A stretch of DNA of 64,000 bases from CAZAPG01 sp964486935 (GTDB taxonomy: Bacteria > Chloroflexota > Anaerolineae > 4572-78 > J111). This document shows positions 22,667 to 31,334 of this stretch, in pieces. The translations under genes were made by a program, and so were the position numbers. The notes under the pieces were generated by a model that was not told where the DNA came from, did not search any database, and saw only the letters and a program-made list of their open reading frames with translations. The stretch's first letter is position 1, and the number at the start of each line of letters is the position of its first letter. The stretch covers positions 15,711 through 79,710 of the forward strand of contig CAZAPG010000033.1 in the NCBI GenBank assembly GCA_964486935.1, read 5' to 3'.

Positions 22667-25234
22667 TTACTTGACAACAATGTTGACTAATCGCCCCGGC
22701 ACGTAAATTACCTTGACCGGCTTTTTGCCGTTGATGTACTTTTGCACGCCTTCGGTTGCCATGGCTCTGGCTTTGGCCTCGTCTTCGGAAATATCAACAG
22801 CCACTTCCATTTTGTCGCGCACTTTGCCGTTAACCTGAATGGCAATTTCAACCACGTCTTCTTTGGCCAGCGCTTCATCCCACACCGGCCAGGCCTGTTG
22901 ATGCACGCTGTAGGGCTGGCCGATGCGCTCCCACATTTCTTCGGTGATGTGGGGGAAGCCGGGGGCCAGCAGCAGCACCAGCGTTTGAATGGCCTCATCC
23001 CAGGCAGGGTGTCCCACAATACCCGGCGCGGCGCTGCGGATGGCGTTCAGCGCGTTGGTATATTCCATCAGGCCGGCAACCATGGTGTTGAAGCTGAAAT
23101 TTTCAATATCGTTGGTGACGCGCCGAATGGCTTGATGCTGCTTACGCTGCAACTCGCGGATTTGAGTCTCGGTTGGTTTACTCGCCTGAACTTTTGCTCC
23201 CTTGCTCCGCGGCCCAACGACCAAATCCCAAACCCGCTCGATAAAGCGCTCGATGCCCAGAATGCCGTTGCTATCCCACGGGCCGCCCTGCTCCCAGCGA
23301 AAGCCAAACATCAGGTAGCCGCGCACCACGTCGGCGCCGTACTCCTGCACCAAATCATCGGGGGCAATGACGTTGCCCCGGCTTTTGCTCATTTTTTCGC
23401 GGTCTTCGCCCAAAATGATGCCCTGGTTGAACAGCGCCTTCATCGGCTCGTCAAAATCAACCACGCCCATATCGCGCATGGCCTTGGTAAAAAAGCGGGT
23501 GTACAGCAGGTGCATGGTCGCGTGCTCGATGCCGCCGGTGTACTGGTCAACCGGCAGCCAGTAGTTGCCCTGGGCCGGGTTGTAGGGCATATCATCCGCC
23601 GATAGCCTGTCGCCGCCTTTCCAGTGCGGGTCCATGTAAGCGTATTGATACCAGCTTGAGCACATGAAGGTGTCCATCGTATCGGTTTCGCGCTCGGCGC
23701 TGCCGCCGCACCGGGGGCAGGCAACGTGGCGAAAGCCCTCGTGGAACTTCAGCGGCGACTCGCCGGTGGGCATAAATTCAACATCCTCCGGCAGTTCAAC
23801 CGGCAAGTCCTCATACGGCACGGGCACAATGCCGCAGGTGGGGCAGGAAATCATGGGGATGGGACAGCCCCAGTAGCGCTGGCGGCTTATCAGCCAGTCG
23901 CGCAGGCGGTACGTGACGGCAAATTTGCCAATGCCCTGCTCCTCCAGCCAGCGGGTGACGGCCAGCCGCCCTTCGGTTTCGGGGGTCAGGTTGGCGGGCA
24001 GGCCGTATTGCCCGGCCAAATCGGGCGTCCACTGCTCCAGGGTGTATTTGCCAATGGTGGCGTAGCCGGTAAATTGGCCGCTGTTGACCATTTTGCCCGG
24101 CCCGGTGTAGGCTTCCGCAAAAGGCTGGCCGTCCCAATCTTTGGGGGCAACCACCACCGGAATGGGCAGGTTGTATTTTTGGGCAAACTCAAAGTCGCGC
24201 TCGTCGCCGCTGGGCACGGCCATGATAGCGCCGGTGCCGTAGGTCATCAGCACGTAATCCGCAATCCAGATGGGGATGCGCTCGCTGTTAACCGGGTTGA
24301 TGGCATATGCGCCGATGAAGACGCCGCTCTTTTCCTTTTCGGTCGACAGCCGGTCGATTTCGGTCTGGCGCTCGGCCTGAGAGACGTAGGCTTCCACTTG
24401 GGCCCGCTGGGCATCGCTGGTCAGTTCTGCAACCAGGGGATGCTCCGGGGCCAGCACCATAAAGGTTGCGCCCCACAGGGTATCGGGCCGGGTGGTGAAG
24501 ATAGGAATTTCGTGGCCGCCCTGTTCGGTTTTAAAAACCACCTCCGCGCCCTCGCTGCGGCCAATCCAGTTTGTTTGCATGGTTTGGACGCGCTCCGGCC
24601 AGTTCATTTTAGAAAAGTCCAGCAATTCATCGGCGTAGGCGGTAATTTTAAAGAACCACTGATCCAGGTCTTTTTTAATTACGGGCGTGCCGCAGCGCTC
24701 GCAGTGGCGGTCTTCGCCCCACACCTGCTCGCGGGCCAGGGTGGTGTTGCAGTTGGGGCAAAAATCTACCGGCGCGTTCTTTTTGTAAGCCAGGCCCATA
24801 TCGTACAGCTTGCGGAAGAACCACTGGCTCCACTGGTAGTAGTCGGGGTCGCTGGTGATGGCCTCGCGCTCCCAATCGAACATGGCGCCCATAGAGCGCA
24901 GTTGGCCGCGCATCCGTTTAATATTGGCGTAAGTCCACTCTTTGGGGTGGATGTCGCGCTTGATGGCGGCATTTTCGGCGGGCAGGCCAAAGGAGTCAAA
25001 CCCCATGGGAAACAGCACATTGTAGCCCTTCATGCGCATCCAGCGGGCGCGGGTATCGCTGGGGGCCATGGCATACCAGTGGCCCATGTGCAGGTCGCCG
25101 CTGGGGTAAGGGTACATGGTCATGGCGTAATGTTTGGGTTGGCTGTCGTCAACCACAGAGCGATACAAGCCGCTGGCTGCCCATTTTTGCTGCCATTTTT
25201 GTTCGATTATTTTGGGGTCGTATTTGTCGGACAT
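22667..25234 (-). CDS. leuS: Leucyl-tRNA synthetase
   Basis: 855 residues, full length. The class I HIGH motif appears as HMGH at 49-52, and the KMSKS motif is intact (EKMSKSRGNV, about residue 640). Between them lie the CP1 editing domain (TRPDTLWG, TYGTGAIMAVPSGDERD) and zinc-type cysteine clusters (FCPNCNTT with RCGTPV). The C-terminal anticodon-binding domain ends with VYVPGRLVNIVVK. It charges tRNA-Leu. A GGAG ribosome site precedes the ATG. The leader contains a terminator hairpin just before that site. Confidence 0.97.
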   Translation of the reverse strand: MSDKYDPKIIEQKWQQKWAASGLYRSVVDDSQPKHYAMTMYPYPSGDLHMGHWYAMAPSDTRARWMRMKGYNVLFPMGFDSFGLPAENAAIKRDIHPKEWTYANIKRMRGQLRSMGAMFDWEREAITSDPDYYQWSQWFFRKLYDMGLAYKKNAPVDFCPNCNTTLAREQVWGEDRHCERCGTPVIKKDLDQWFFKITAYADELLDFSKMNWPERVQTMQTNWIGRSEGAEVVFKTEQGGHEIPIFTTRPDTLWGATFMVLAPEHPLVAELTSDAQRAQVEAYVSQAERQTEIDRLSTEKEKSGVFIGAYAINPVNSERIPIWIADYVLMTYGTGAIMAVPSGDERDFEFAQKYNLPIPVVVAPKDWDGQPFAEAYTGPGKMVNSGQFTGYATIGKYTLEQWTPDLAGQYGLPANLTPETEGRLAVTRWLEEQGIGKFAVTYRLRDWLISRQRYWGCPIPMISCPTCGIVPVPYEDLPVELPEDVEFMPTGESPLKFHEGFRHVACPRCGGSAERETDTMDTFMCSSWYQYAYMDPHWKGGDRLSADDMPYNPAQGNYWLPVDQYTGGIEHATMHLLYTRFFTKAMRDMGVVDFDEPMKALFNQGIILGEDREKMSKSRGNVIAPDDLVQEYGADVVRGYLMFGFRWEQGGPWDSNGILGIERFIERVWDLVVGPRSKGAKVQASKPTETQIRELQRKQHQAIRRVTNDIENFSFNTMVAGLMEYTNALNAIRSAAPGIVGHPAWDEAIQTLVLLLAPGFPHITEEMWERIGQPYSVHQQAWPVWDEALAKEDVVEIAIQVNGKVRDKMEVAVDISEDEAKARAMATEGVQKYINGKKPVKVIYVPGRLVNIVVK

Positions 25235-25542
25235 GATTTAATCTCCATTGCAAATAAAAAGCCGGTCTTCCGACCGGCTCTGGCGTGTTTAGCACAGTTT
25301 GGCGTCATCCCCCGGCAAAGGGGAGCGGTCGGCATAAGATTTTTATTTGGCCACTAAGGTTTTCTCCAACAACAAAAAACAGGGCAATCCGACCCGTATG
25401 CAGGTTGGGCGAATGGCCGGGTATATGGCTTGATTGATTGTTGATAACTTCCTGTCTCACCTGAATGCCTCGATTGTACAGTTTAATGCCCGAAGCGCAA
25501 AACCTTGGGTGACATTATACCACAACTTTACCACCGAGTCGA
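25235..25542 (-). promoter_or_regulatory. leuS promoter and about 270-base leader with terminator hairpin
   Basis: On the minus strand TCGACT (25542-25537) and TATAAT (25519-25514) are separated by 17 bases. The leader runs from about 25507 to the ATG at 25234. At 25279-25256, AGCCGGTC and GACCGGCT flank a GGAA loop and are followed by TTTTT, ending about 22 bases before the start codon. This is an attenuator-like layout. The T-box consensus AGGGTGG was searched for and not found, nor was a leucine-rich leader peptide. Confidence 0.65.
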
Positions 25543-25572
25543 TAGGTTTTCAGCAGCGGATTCCTGATTAAA

Positions 25573-25601
25573 TTGATTTTCTATAATTTCTATGATAAAA
25601 T
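25573..25601 (+). promoter_or_regulatory. Promoter of the SufR-like regulator gene
   Basis: TTGATT (25573-25578) and TAAAAT (25596-25601) with a 17-base spacer lie 35 bases before the ATG at 25636. It is back-to-back with the leuS promoter. Confidence 0.6.
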
Positions 25602-25635
25602 TTACTTCGCAATCTAAAAGACAGTTTAGGCCAAA

Positions 25636-26289
25636 ATGACCTTGCACGATACCCGTCGACGAATTATTGAATATCTTAAAGAAAAAGGGCAGGCAACCGT
25701 AGACGAACTGGCCGCCTTTGTGGATTTGACGCCGATGGCGGTCAGGTATCATCTTAATGTTTTGCAGCGAGATAATTTAATTGCCCCTTCTACCGTGCGC
25801 CAGTCGGCCGGGCGAGGCCGCCCGCAGCAAATTTACACGCTGACCAACGCCGCCGATGCGCTCTTTCCGGTCGATTACTACAGCTTAACCGACTATCTGC
25901 TGGACGAGTTGAGCACGCGATTGGGTAAGGATGGTATCAGCGAAATTTTTAACAGCATTGCTACCCGGCTGGCTCAGGAAGCTCCACCGGCCAAACTATC
26001 CCAAACCACCGAAGAGCGTTTGGAAGAGTTAAAGGCTTTTTTAGAAGAAAAGGGTTTTGTCGTCGATTGGGAAACCCAAAAAGATAGCTACCTGCTGCAC
26101 GCCTACTCTTGCCCCTACCGGCAGGTGGCTAAAGAATACAATCAGGTGTGCGTGCTCGACAAACGCATCATTGGGGCAATGCTCAACACTACCCCGGCGC
26201 GAGTAGCCTGCCTGACAAGCGGCGATGACCACTGCATTTACCAAATTTCCAAACCAATTGAGCTAATTTTAGACCCCGTAAAAACCTAA
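25636..26289 (+). CDS. SufR-like winged-helix regulator with cysteine cluster
   Basis: 217 residues. An N-terminal DeoR/ArsR-type winged helix (RIIEYLKEKGQATVDELAAF, then TPMAVRYHLNVLQRD) is followed by the GRGRPQQIYTLT wing seen in SufR relatives. The C-terminal part has four cysteines, at 159, 172, 192 and 200. The first pair has the CX12C spacing known from SufR, the Fe-S-sensing repressor of the suf operon. It therefore probably senses an Fe-S cluster or iron status. The next gene, moaA, makes a protein with two [4Fe-4S] clusters, a sensible target, although a terminator separates them. No suf genes are in the window. Confidence 0.75.
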   Translation: MTLHDTRRRIIEYLKEKGQATVDELAAFVDLTPMAVRYHLNVLQRDNLIAPSTVRQSAGRGRPQQIYTLTNAADALFPVDYYSLTDYLLDELSTRLGKDGISEIFNSIATRLAQEAPPAKLSQTTEERLEELKAFLEEKGFVVDWETQKDSYLLHAYSCPYRQVAKEYNQVCVLDKRIIGAMLNTTPARVACLTSGDDHCIYQISKPIELILDPVKT

Positions 26290-26321
26290 ATTATTACGCT
26301 AAACAGCCTTTTTAAATAGTC

Positions 26322-26346
26322 AACCGGCCCAGTTACCGGTTTTTTT
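26322..26346 (+). terminator. Intrinsic terminator between the regulator and moaA
   Basis: AACCGG (26322-26327) pairs with CCGGTT (26336-26341), followed by a T-run. It ends the regulator transcript 57 bases before the moaA start. Confidence 0.7.
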
Positions 26347-26402
26347 ATCCAGAGGGTTATGTTTTTTCATCATATCGCTACCACTAAAGGAGTTGACATC
26401 GC

Positions 26403-27383
26403 ATGAAAGACCGCTACGGCAGAGAAATAAACTACTTGCGGATTTCTTTAACAGATCGCTGCAACCTGCGCTGCGTTTACTGCATGCCTATGCACGGCCT
26501 TACCTTTGTACCTAACGATGATCTGCTCACTGCTGCCGAACTGGAAAAAGTTGTTCGGGCCGCCGTTGAAGCCGGCTTTAAAAAAGTTCGGCTCACCGGC
26601 GGCGAGCCAACGCTGCGCCAGGATATTGTAGAAATTGTGCGCCGGCTGGCCAATATTAACGGCGTAGAGCAATTGGTAATGACCACCAATGGCTACCGGC
26701 TGCCCTATATTGCCCAGGATTTGGCCGATGCCGGCTTGAAGCGGGTCAACATTCACGTTGATTCATTAAATAAAATGTCCCTTGCCAAAATTATGCGGCT
26801 AGGCAGCTACCATAAAGCCTGGGCCGGTATCGAGGCCGCAGAAAAGGCCGGGTTGACTCCTGTCAAACTCAATGCCGTTATCACCCGGGGCTACAATGAT
26901 GACGCCGCCGTAGATCTGGCCCGGCTTACCCTGGAGAAGCCGTGGCAAATTCGCTTTATCGAATTGATGCCTTTTGCCGGCCCAACTGAAATTCAGCTTG
27001 AGCATTACGTCTCCAGTGATGAAGTAAAAAGCTGGATTGAAGCCGAACTGGGGCCGTTGTTTGAACTGAACGACGGCCAACTGGACGGCGAAGCGCGGGT
27101 TTATCGGCTGGCCGGGGCCGAAGGAACTATTGGCTTTATCAGCCCCGTTAGTAACCCCTACTGCGATGATTGCAACCGGATGCGCCTGACTGCCGATGGC
27201 CGCATGCGCATGTGCCTGCTGGTTGATGGCGAAATAAACTTCAAGCAACCTTTGCGTAACGGCGGCGCGCACGATGATTTGGTGGCCCTGTTTGAGCGGG
27301 CCATCCAGGCCAAACCGGTGGGCCACAAGCTCAAACACGGGGTTCACCCCGAAGCCCGCACCATGAGCCAGATTGGCGGCTAA
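26403..27383 (+). CDS. moaA: GTP 3',8-cyclase (molybdenum cofactor biosynthesis)
   Basis: 326 residues, normal length. The radical SAM cluster motif is CNLRCVYC (Cys20, 24, 27). LTGGEPTLR is the AdoMet-binding glycine motif. The C-terminal cluster region reads NPYCDDCNRMRLTADGRMRMC, and the protein ends in GG, as MoaA does. It converts GTP to 3',8-cyclo-GTP in the first step of molybdopterin synthesis. The molybdenum hydroxylase gene at the right end of the window would need this cofactor. AAAGGAG lies 14-20 bases before the ATG, a long spacing. Confidence 0.92.
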   Translation: MKDRYGREINYLRISLTDRCNLRCVYCMPMHGLTFVPNDDLLTAAELEKVVRAAVEAGFKKVRLTGGEPTLRQDIVEIVRRLANINGVEQLVMTTNGYRLPYIAQDLADAGLKRVNIHVDSLNKMSLAKIMRLGSYHKAWAGIEAAEKAGLTPVKLNAVITRGYNDDAAVDLARLTLEKPWQIRFIELMPFAGPTEIQLEHYVSSDEVKSWIEAELGPLFELNDGQLDGEARVYRLAGAEGTIGFISPVSNPYCDDCNRMRLTADGRMRMCLLVDGEINFKQPLRNGGAHDDLVALFERAIQAKPVGHKLKHGVHPEARTMSQIGG

Positions 27384-27393
27384 GGTTAACCAG

Positions 27394-27424
27394 AACGCGA
27401 GGTGTTACGCCTCGCGTTTTTTTT
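27394..27424 (+). terminator. Intrinsic terminator of moaA
   Basis: CGCGAGG (27396-27402) pairs with CCTCGCG (27410-27416), followed by eight T residues. Confidence 0.9.
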
Positions 27425-27527
27425 GTGAGGCAAAGCAGTAATGCGGCTTGTAATAATTGATTGCTAAAATGCCCTTATGCAAAAATAGCGCCTTAACCCT
27501 TAACAGGCAACTTGTACCCACTTCCCA

Positions 27528-27556
27528 TTGAAAATTTAAGAGTTATGGGATAAACT
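27528..27556 (+). promoter_or_regulatory. Promoter before the DnaJ-VWA gene
   Basis: TTGAAA (27528-27533) and TAAACT (27551-27556) with a 17-base spacer lie about 96 bases before the ATG. The remaining gap since moaA shows no gene. Confidence 0.5.
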
Positions 27557-27651
27557 ATTAAACTAAATAGTAACCAGAAAACGTGTTACTCTTCCTGTTA
27601 GGCCATTCGTTTTTTTAACAAGAGGCAAACAGCCAAACAAGGCAAAAAACT

Positions 27652-29142
27652 ATGAAAGTTGAAAAAGATTATTACAGGATTTTGGATGTTGTTCCAATTG
27701 CCACAGATGACGAAATCAGGCTGGCCTACCGGAAACTGGTGCGGAAACTCCACCCCGATGTTAACGCCAGCCCCGATGCCGGCGAGAAATTCAAAGATGT
27801 TCAGGAAGCCTACGAGGTTTTAAGCGACCCGCCCCAACGCAAAAAATATGACCACTGGCGCGCCCAGCAAGGGCTAGACCGGTCATCGGCCTTGAGTTTG
27901 CAAACCATTATCAGCCATCCAAAACTGCCTGCTTTACCCGACGAGCAAGCCTACTACATTCTGCTTAGTATTATGCCCATTAACAATCTGCCCACCTCGC
28001 GCCTGCCCCTGAATATCTGCCTGGTTTTAGACAGAAGCACCTCGATGAAGGGCATCCGGCTGCAACAGGTCAAAGAGGCCATCAACCAAATTATTGACAA
28101 ACTACAGCCACAAGATGCTATTGGCCTGGTAGTGTTTAGCGATAAGGCCCAGGTGTTACTGCCCAGCCAACGCCACATTAACAAAGCCCAGGCCAGAGCT
28201 GTTGTTAGTACCATTCAGCCTGGCGGGGGTACCGAAATTTTGCAGGGACTAAGCGCCGGGCTGCAAGAGATAAAACGCTTTAAAACTGACAATTCGGTAA
28301 ATCATCTTATTTTGCTAACCGATGGCCAAACCTACGGCGATGAAAAAGGATGCGTTGAACAGGCTCATTGGGCCGGCTCTAACAAGATTCACCTGAGCGC
28401 CATTGGTATTGGCACAGATTGGAATGAGGATTTGCTTGACCAAATGGCCGATATTTCCGGGGGAGCTTCTATTTATATCGACTCGCCGGATAAAGTCAAA
28501 AATATTTTCTCTGAAACCATGCAAAACCTCGAAACCGTGGTGGCCCGCGAGCTAACCATAAAAATCAATCCAAACGCTGGCGTTTACCTGCACGAAGCCC
28601 ACCAAATTACGCCTCATATTTGCCGGCTTGAGGTAGAAGACCAGCGCTTAACGCTGGGTTCGTTAAGCGCCAACCAAGAAAAAAGCCTGCTTTTAGAGTT
28701 TAGAGTGGGCCGTTTTCAGCCGGGCGACCATCGGCTGATGCGGATTACGGTAGAAGGGGATATGCCCGGACAGGCCAATCGCTCCTGGGAGTGGATTGAG
28801 ATGGATACCCGCGTTGTAGACAAAGCAGAAATGGGTGATTTCAAAATACCCTCGCAAATTGCTACGGCATTGGGTAAGCTGGCTCTTTACAGAATGCAGC
28901 AAAAAGTAGCCGAGGATGTGGCTGCGGGCCGTATTGAAAAAGCAACGCAGCGGCTGCAACTTATTGCCACTCGATTACTGGATTTGGGCGAGCCGGAATT
29001 GTCAAGAGCGGCCTTGTTAGAGGCCGGCCAACTGGCCAAAACCAGCACCCTTTCTGAAGAGGGATTGAAGAAAATTCGATACGGCACGCGGGCACTAATG
29101 TCTGGTGAAACCAAAGTGTTTAGCACGCGGCTGATTGTTTAG
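27652..29142 (+). CDS. J-domain and von Willebrand A-domain fusion protein
   Basis: 496 residues. Residues 5-70 are a J-domain with the HPD motif at 34-36, which stimulates the ATPase of an Hsp70 (DnaK). Residues about 100-300 are a VWA domain with a complete metal-ion-dependent adhesion site: DRSTS (127-131), Thr194 in GGGTE, and Asp224 in LLTDG. The remaining 200 residues start with a beta-rich part and end in helices with a tetratricopeptide-like look. There is no signal peptide, so it is cytoplasmic. VWA domains with a MIDAS bind protein ligands through Mg2+. The fusion suggests recruitment of DnaK to a specific client. Confidence 0.8.
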   Translation: MKVEKDYYRILDVVPIATDDEIRLAYRKLVRKLHPDVNASPDAGEKFKDVQEAYEVLSDPPQRKKYDHWRAQQGLDRSSALSLQTIISHPKLPALPDEQAYYILLSIMPINNLPTSRLPLNICLVLDRSTSMKGIRLQQVKEAINQIIDKLQPQDAIGLVVFSDKAQVLLPSQRHINKAQARAVVSTIQPGGGTEILQGLSAGLQEIKRFKTDNSVNHLILLTDGQTYGDEKGCVEQAHWAGSNKIHLSAIGIGTDWNEDLLDQMADISGGASIYIDSPDKVKNIFSETMQNLETVVARELTIKINPNAGVYLHEAHQITPHICRLEVEDQRLTLGSLSANQEKSLLLEFRVGRFQPGDHRLMRITVEGDMPGQANRSWEWIEMDTRVVDKAEMGDFKIPSQIATALGKLALYRMQQKVAEDVAAGRIEKATQRLQLIATRLLDLGEPELSRAALLEAGQLAKTSTLSEEGLKKIRYGTRALMSGETKVFSTRLIV

Positions 29143-29199
29143 GCTATCTGCCGTTTGACAAATATCTGTGAGTGAGTATACTTTTCTGCACATTGGCGC

Positions 29200-29275
<76 letters not shown>

Positions 29276-29352
29276 GGCAAAGTTTAAGTTCTGAGTTAAA
29301 CTCGGTTAGCAACAACTTGAAACTTAAAACCTAAAACTTAAAACTAAAATAC

Positions 29353-29426
<74 letters not shown>

Positions 29427-29435
29427 TCAATAAGT

Positions 29436-29463
29436 AACCCTCCACAAATTTGGGGGGTTTTTT
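29436..29463 (+). terminator. Intrinsic terminator after the tRNA genes
   Basis: AACCCTCC (29436-29443) pairs with GGGGGGTT (29452-29459, one G-U pair), followed by a T-run. Confidence 0.75.
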
Positions 29464-29598
29464 GTTACCCAATTGCTACTCGCCCGGCGCCGATTCGCTC
29501 ATTCGCTTATTATTCAGTAAAATGAGGCCGAAAAACTTAGCGTGTCAAAGCCTGCTTTGATACTCTGTTACCATTATTGTCAAGGGAGAACTCTTACA

Positions 29599-30522
29599 AT
29601 GGCGTTACCAAAATCCGAGTTTATCTGGTTTGATGGCAAGTTTGTGCCCTGGGATGAGGCCAAAATTCACGTTTTATCACATGTATTGCATTATGGCACC
29701 AGCGTGTTTGAGGGGATTCGCGCCTATCAAACCCCGGCCGGGCCGGCCGTTTTGGGCCTTAAGCCTCACGTCAAGCGGCTGTTCAATAGCTGCAAAATTA
29801 TCAATATGCCCATCCCTTTTACCGCCCAGGAAATAAGTCAGGCCATTGTAGATACCGTTGCCAAAAACAAGCACAACGCCTGCTACATTCGCCCCCTGGT
29901 GTTTAGAGGATACGAAACCCTGGGGGTCGACCCGCGCGCCTGCCCGGTGCAGGTGATTATTGCCACCTGGGAATGGGGCACCTATTTAGGGGCCGATGCC
30001 ATTGAAAAAGGGGTGGATGTGGCCGTCAGTAGCTGGCGGCGCATGGCCCCCGATACCCACCCGGCCATGGCCAAAGCCGGCGGCAATTACATTAACTCCC
30101 AAATGGTGGTGATGGAAGCCAAACGCCACGGCTACGTTGAAGGCATTGTGCTCGACGTGCAGGGCTATGTGAGCGAGGGCAGCGGCGAAAATATTTTTGT
30201 GGTGATGGACGGCAAAATTTATACCCCGCCGCTGGGCAACTCTATTTTGACCGGCATCACCCGCGGCTTTGCCATCACCCTGGCCCAGGAAAAAGGCTAC
30301 CCCATTGTTGAGCAGCAAATTCCCCGCGAAATGCTCTACATTGCCGACGAAATCTTTTTTACCGGCACTGCCGCCGAAATTACCCCGGTTAAAAGTGTTG
30401 ACGGCGTGCAAATTGGCAGCGGCGCGCGCGGGCCAGTTACCGAAGAGATTCAAAGCGAATTTTTCGCTATCATCACCGGCGAGGTGGACGACCGCCACGG
30501 CTGGCTAACGCCGGTAAAATAG
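29599..30522 (+). CDS. ilvE: Branched-chain amino acid aminotransferase
   Basis: 307 residues from the ATG with AAGGGAG 10 bases upstream. It is a fold-type IV PLP enzyme: IWFDGKFVPWDEAKIHVLSH at the start, then HYGTSVFEGIRAY, IRPLVFRG, AKAGGNYINSQ and VSEGSGENIF, all as in class IIa IlvE. It performs the last step of valine, leucine and isoleucine synthesis, or the first step of their breakdown. It is monocistronic or leads the following broken gene. Confidence 0.93.
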   Translation: MALPKSEFIWFDGKFVPWDEAKIHVLSHVLHYGTSVFEGIRAYQTPAGPAVLGLKPHVKRLFNSCKIINMPIPFTAQEISQAIVDTVAKNKHNACYIRPLVFRGYETLGVDPRACPVQVIIATWEWGTYLGADAIEKGVDVAVSSWRRMAPDTHPAMAKAGGNYINSQMVVMEAKRHGYVEGIVLDVQGYVSEGSGENIFVVMDGKIYTPPLGNSILTGITRGFAITLAQEKGYPIVEQQIPREMLYIADEIFFTGTAAEITPVKSVDGVQIGSGARGPVTEEIQSEFFAIITGEVDDRHGWLTPVK

Positions 30523-30537
30523 CCCATTATCAAAATA

Positions 30538-31184
30538 ATGCCCGGCTTGTTGGTTGTACTCATTCTCTATCTGTTTGTATTTGCCCTGGCTGAGGTGCTT
30601 TACCGGCATGGCACACCGGCTAAATTTACCCGAAAAATCACCCACATTGGCGGCGGACTCATCTCTGCCGGTTTGCCTTTGTTTGTAACGCTTGGGGCCG
30701 CCCTGGCCCTGGGCGTTTTTTTTTAGGCTTATTGATTTTAACTAAAAAGTTGGGGTGGCTGGGCAGCGTTCACCAGGCTAACAACCGTAGCGTTGGGGCT
30801 GTGCTGTTTCCGCTTAGTTTGCTGCTGTGCGCCCTGGTCTACTGGCCGCTTAACCCGCTGATTTTTCAGGGGGCGGCTCTGATTTTGGGCCTGTCCGATG
30901 GCCTGGCCGGGCTGGCCGGTCAAAAATTTGGCCGGCGCCAATACCAAATTACCGGCCTCAAAACTATTGAGGGTAGCGCCGCCTTTTTTGTCATCACCTG
31001 TTTAATTCTATATTTTCTACAACTTTACGCCCAGATACCCCACACTCCCGCCCGTTCGATTGGCGTTGTGGCGGCGGCGCTGCTGCTAACCCTGGCCGAA
31101 GCCGCCGCCGGCAAAGGCTGGGACAATCTGCCCGTGGCGTTGGTGGGCGGGCTGGCGGTGTTGCTACTGGTCGGGCCAACCTAA
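30538..31184 (+). pseudogene. Phytol/dolichol kinase-like membrane gene, frameshifted at T9
   Basis: The first part (30538-30726) gives ALAEVLYRHGTPAKFTRKIT-like sequence, then HIGGGLISAG, and stops just after a run of nine T residues at 30716-30724. One added T would continue the frame as VFFLGLLILTKKLGW into the second part (to 31184). That second part holds NNRSVGAVLFPLSLLLC, GLSDGLAGLAGQKFGRR and GLKTIEGS, the CTP-binding pattern of phytol/dolichol kinases. The full product would be about 215 residues with six or seven helices. It may be a true pseudogene, a phase-variable gene or a base-count error in the assembly. Confidence 0.75.
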
Positions 31185-31334
31185 CTTTGGATAGGGGACG
31201 GGCCGGGGGATTGCCTGATATAATGGCGATCAAATAAGCCACCGGACATCACCGTAACGTATTGCTTAAACATAAACGTACGCAACACGTACCAAATTTA
31301 ATGAGGCTCTCAGCAACAACCAATCGAGGCAATT

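Noticed and set aside
23726..25357. Open frame of over 500 codons antisense to leuS
   Set aside because: It mirrors the codon pattern of leuS, lacks a ribosome site and has the Gly/His/Ala-rich composition of antisense frames in GC-rich genes.
25235..25520. T-box riboswitch upstream of leuS
   Set aside because: The AGGGTGG core and a leucine specifier loop were not found, although the terminator and leader length would fit.
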